Shown here: piece after piece, positions 62,928 to 64,000 of the stretch
Numbering within the stretch: the first letter of the stretch is position 1
How the letters are laid out: every line of letters begins with the position of its first letter
Source of the DNA: Burkholderia territorii
Lineage (GTDB): Bacteria > Pseudomonadota > Gammaproteobacteria > Burkholderiales > Burkholderiaceae
Direction: 5' to 3'
NCBI RefSeq assembly: GCF_902833055.1
Contig: NZ_CADFEJ010000001.1
Location: 930,001 to 994,000 of the forward strand
Length of the DNA stretch: 64,000 bases
The notes under the pieces: generated by a model
The model's input: the letters and a program-made list of their open reading frames with translations, nothing else
The model's database searches: none
Told to the model about the DNA's origin: nothing
Program-made: the position numbers and the translations under genes

Positions 62928-63920
62928 ATGAACGACACACAGCACGCAGATCTTGAAACGCCCCCGGCAAATCCGCGCCGCCGCCAGTGGCTGCACGGCG
63001 CGGCCGCCGGACTGGCCGGGCTCGCGCTCGGCCCGCTCGCGGGCATGCCCGCACTGGCCCAGGGCAACGACAAGCGGCTGCGCATCGGTTTCCAGAAATA
63101 CGGCAACTTCGTGGTCCTCAAGGCACGCGGCACGCTCGAGAAGCGGCTCGCGAGCCAGGGCGTGACCGTCCAGTGGCTCGAGTTCCCGGCCGGGCCGCAG
63201 TTGCTCGAAGGGCTGAACGCGGGCGCGATCGACGTCGGCACGGTCGGCGAGACGCCGCCGATCTTCGCGCAGGCCGCGGGCGTCGATTTCGTCTATCTCG
63301 GCAACGAGCCGCCGGCGCCTCACGGCGAGGCGATCGTCGTGCTGCCCGATTCACCGATCCGCACCGTCGCGCAGTTGCGCGGCAAGAAGGTCGCGTTCAA
63401 CAAGGGTTCGAACGTCCACTATCTGCTCGTGAAGGCGCTCGAGCATGCCGGCCTCGCGTATGCCGACATCCAGCCGATCTATCTGACGCCCGCCGACGCG
63501 CGCGCCGCGTTCGTGCAGCGCAGCGTCGACGCGTGGGTGATCTGGGATCCGTATCTGGCGGCCGCCGAACGGCAGCTCGGCGCACGCGTGATCGCGAACG
63601 GCGACGGCCTCGTGCGCAACACGCAGTACTACCTCGCCGCGCGCAAGTATGCCGCCGCGCAGCCGCAGGTGCTGCGCACGCTGCTCGACGAAGTCGACGC
63701 GCTGGATCGGTGGGCACGCGACCATGTTCCGGAAGTCGCCGCGCAACTGTCGCCGCTCGTCGGCCTCGACGCGCCGACGCTCGAAGTCGCGCTCAAGCGC
63801 ACCGGCTACGGCGTGCAGCCCGTCACCGATGCGACGCTCGCGTATCAGCAGAACATCGCCGACGCGTTCAGCGCATTGAAGCTGATTCCGGGCAAGGTGA
63901 CGGTCGCCAACGCACGCTGA
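62928..63920 (+). CDS. Aliphatic sulfonate-type ABC binding protein (orphan, Tat-like signal)
   Basis: 330 residues. N-terminal RRRQWLHGAAAGLAGLALG resembles a twin-arginine signal, with cleavage near ALAQG. SsuA pattern: LRIGFQKYGNFVVLKARG, GLNAGAIDVGTVGETPPIFAQAAG, VAQLRGKKVAFNKGSNVHYLLVKAL, SVDAWVIWDPYLAAAE. No permease or ATPase follows; the next gene is on the other strand. It may use the importer at 54-58 kb. Confidence 0.88.
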   Translation: MNDTQHADLETPPANPRRRQWLHGAAAGLAGLALGPLAGMPALAQGNDKRLRIGFQKYGNFVVLKARGTLEKRLASQGVTVQWLEFPAGPQLLEGLNAGAIDVGTVGETPPIFAQAAGVDFVYLGNEPPAPHGEAIVVLPDSPIRTVAQLRGKKVAFNKGSNVHYLLVKALEHAGLAYADIQPIYLTPADARAAFVQRSVDAWVIWDPYLAAAERQLGARVIANGDGLVRNTQYYLAARKYAAAQPQVLRTLLDEVDALDRWARDHVPEVAAQLSPLVGLDAPTLEVALKRTGYGVQPVTDATLAYQQNIADAFSALKLIPGKVTVANAR

Positions 63921-63932
63921 CGCGCCGCCGCG

Positions 63933-64000
63933 TTACGGTGCATGCGCCGCGCCGATGCGCCGCCACTCGTCGTAATCGGTGACGAGGCCCGCGTCGTCCA
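63933..64000 (-). CDS. C-terminal end of a gene entering from the right edge
   Basis: On the minus strand an open frame from the window edge ends at a TAA (63935-63933), reading DDAGLVTDYDEWRRIGAAHAP. Only ~21 residues are visible, too few to identify a family. Codon use fits, and the position right after the convergent binding-protein gene is plausible. Confidence 0.35.
   Translation of the reverse strand, partial: DDAGLVTDYDEWRRIGAAHAP

Noticed and set aside
1-64000. CRISPR arrays, prophage modules, insertion sequences, tRNA or rRNA genes
   Set aside because: No regularly spaced repeats, transposase or integrase motifs, or cloverleaf-like sequences were recognised; the lone DUF2591 gene is not enough to call a prophage.

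Overview
The window reads as Burkholderia, most likely the B. cepacia complex. It is GC-rich with strong third-position G/C bias, dense in LysR regulators and transport/catabolic operons, and carries lpxO-like, wsp-like and DUF3005/DUF2591-type genes often seen in that genus. No rRNA, tRNA, replication gene, prophage, IS element or CRISPR array was seen. The mix suggests a secondary chromosome, but the sequence does not prove it. All calls come from reading the sequence; no database search was run.

Layout. 0-1.4 kb: the 3' part of a LysR gene, then a vapBC-type toxin-antitoxin locus with a perfect 24-bp palindrome upstream and a duplicated antitoxin tail. 1.4-4.4 kb: a minus-strand set of periplasmic binding protein, dicarboxylate/amino-acid symporter and Asp/Glu racemase. 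4.6-7.1 kb: ahpC-ahpF with a promoter, an OxyR-like inverted repeat and a terminator. 7.1-9.0 kb: an anchored Ala/Pro-rich protein and an LpxO-like lipid A hydroxylase. 9.2-14.4 kb: a six-gene operon (amino-acid ABC importer, C45 amidohydrolase/acyltransferase, class III aminotransferase, AhpD/CMD-like protein). 14.7-19.4 kb: a CydDC-like ABC exporter fused into one chain, divergent from a probably leaderless LysR gene. Its promoter shares an operator-like motif with the 14.4-kb operon. 19.4-22.2 kb: MAPEG protein, alanine racemase, ECHDC3-like crotonase. 22.4-27.5 kb: a five-gene chemosensory-like operon with no CheW. 27.5-28.7 kb: a sigma-28 promoter and an esterase.

28.7-34.0 kb: an asparagine/aspartate utilisation locus (AnsP permease, aspartase, LysR, Rhizobium-etli-type asparaginase). 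34.2-36.9 kb: DUF969-DUF979-DUF2891. 37.2-42.3 kb: c-di-GMP signalling (WspF-like CheB, WspR-like GGDEF, convergent GAF-PAS-GGDEF-EAL protein). 42.5-47.7 kb: LysR, MHS-type transporter, mmsA and mmsB. 47.7-50.8 kb: small lipoproteins and unknown envelope proteins. 51.1-64 kb: a sulfur-scavenging region with a racemase remnant, LysR, an SBP-permease-permease-ATPase importer, two Fe(II)/2-oxoglutarate dioxygenases (one like the alkyl-sulfatase AtsK), two further orphan sulfonate-type binding proteins, a peptide-type binding protein, DUF2591 and DUF427.

The most interesting material is the CheW-less chemosensory operon with the nearby outward-facing sigma-28 promoter, the C45/aminotransferase ABC operon and its shared operator motif, and the DUF969/979/2891 unit.
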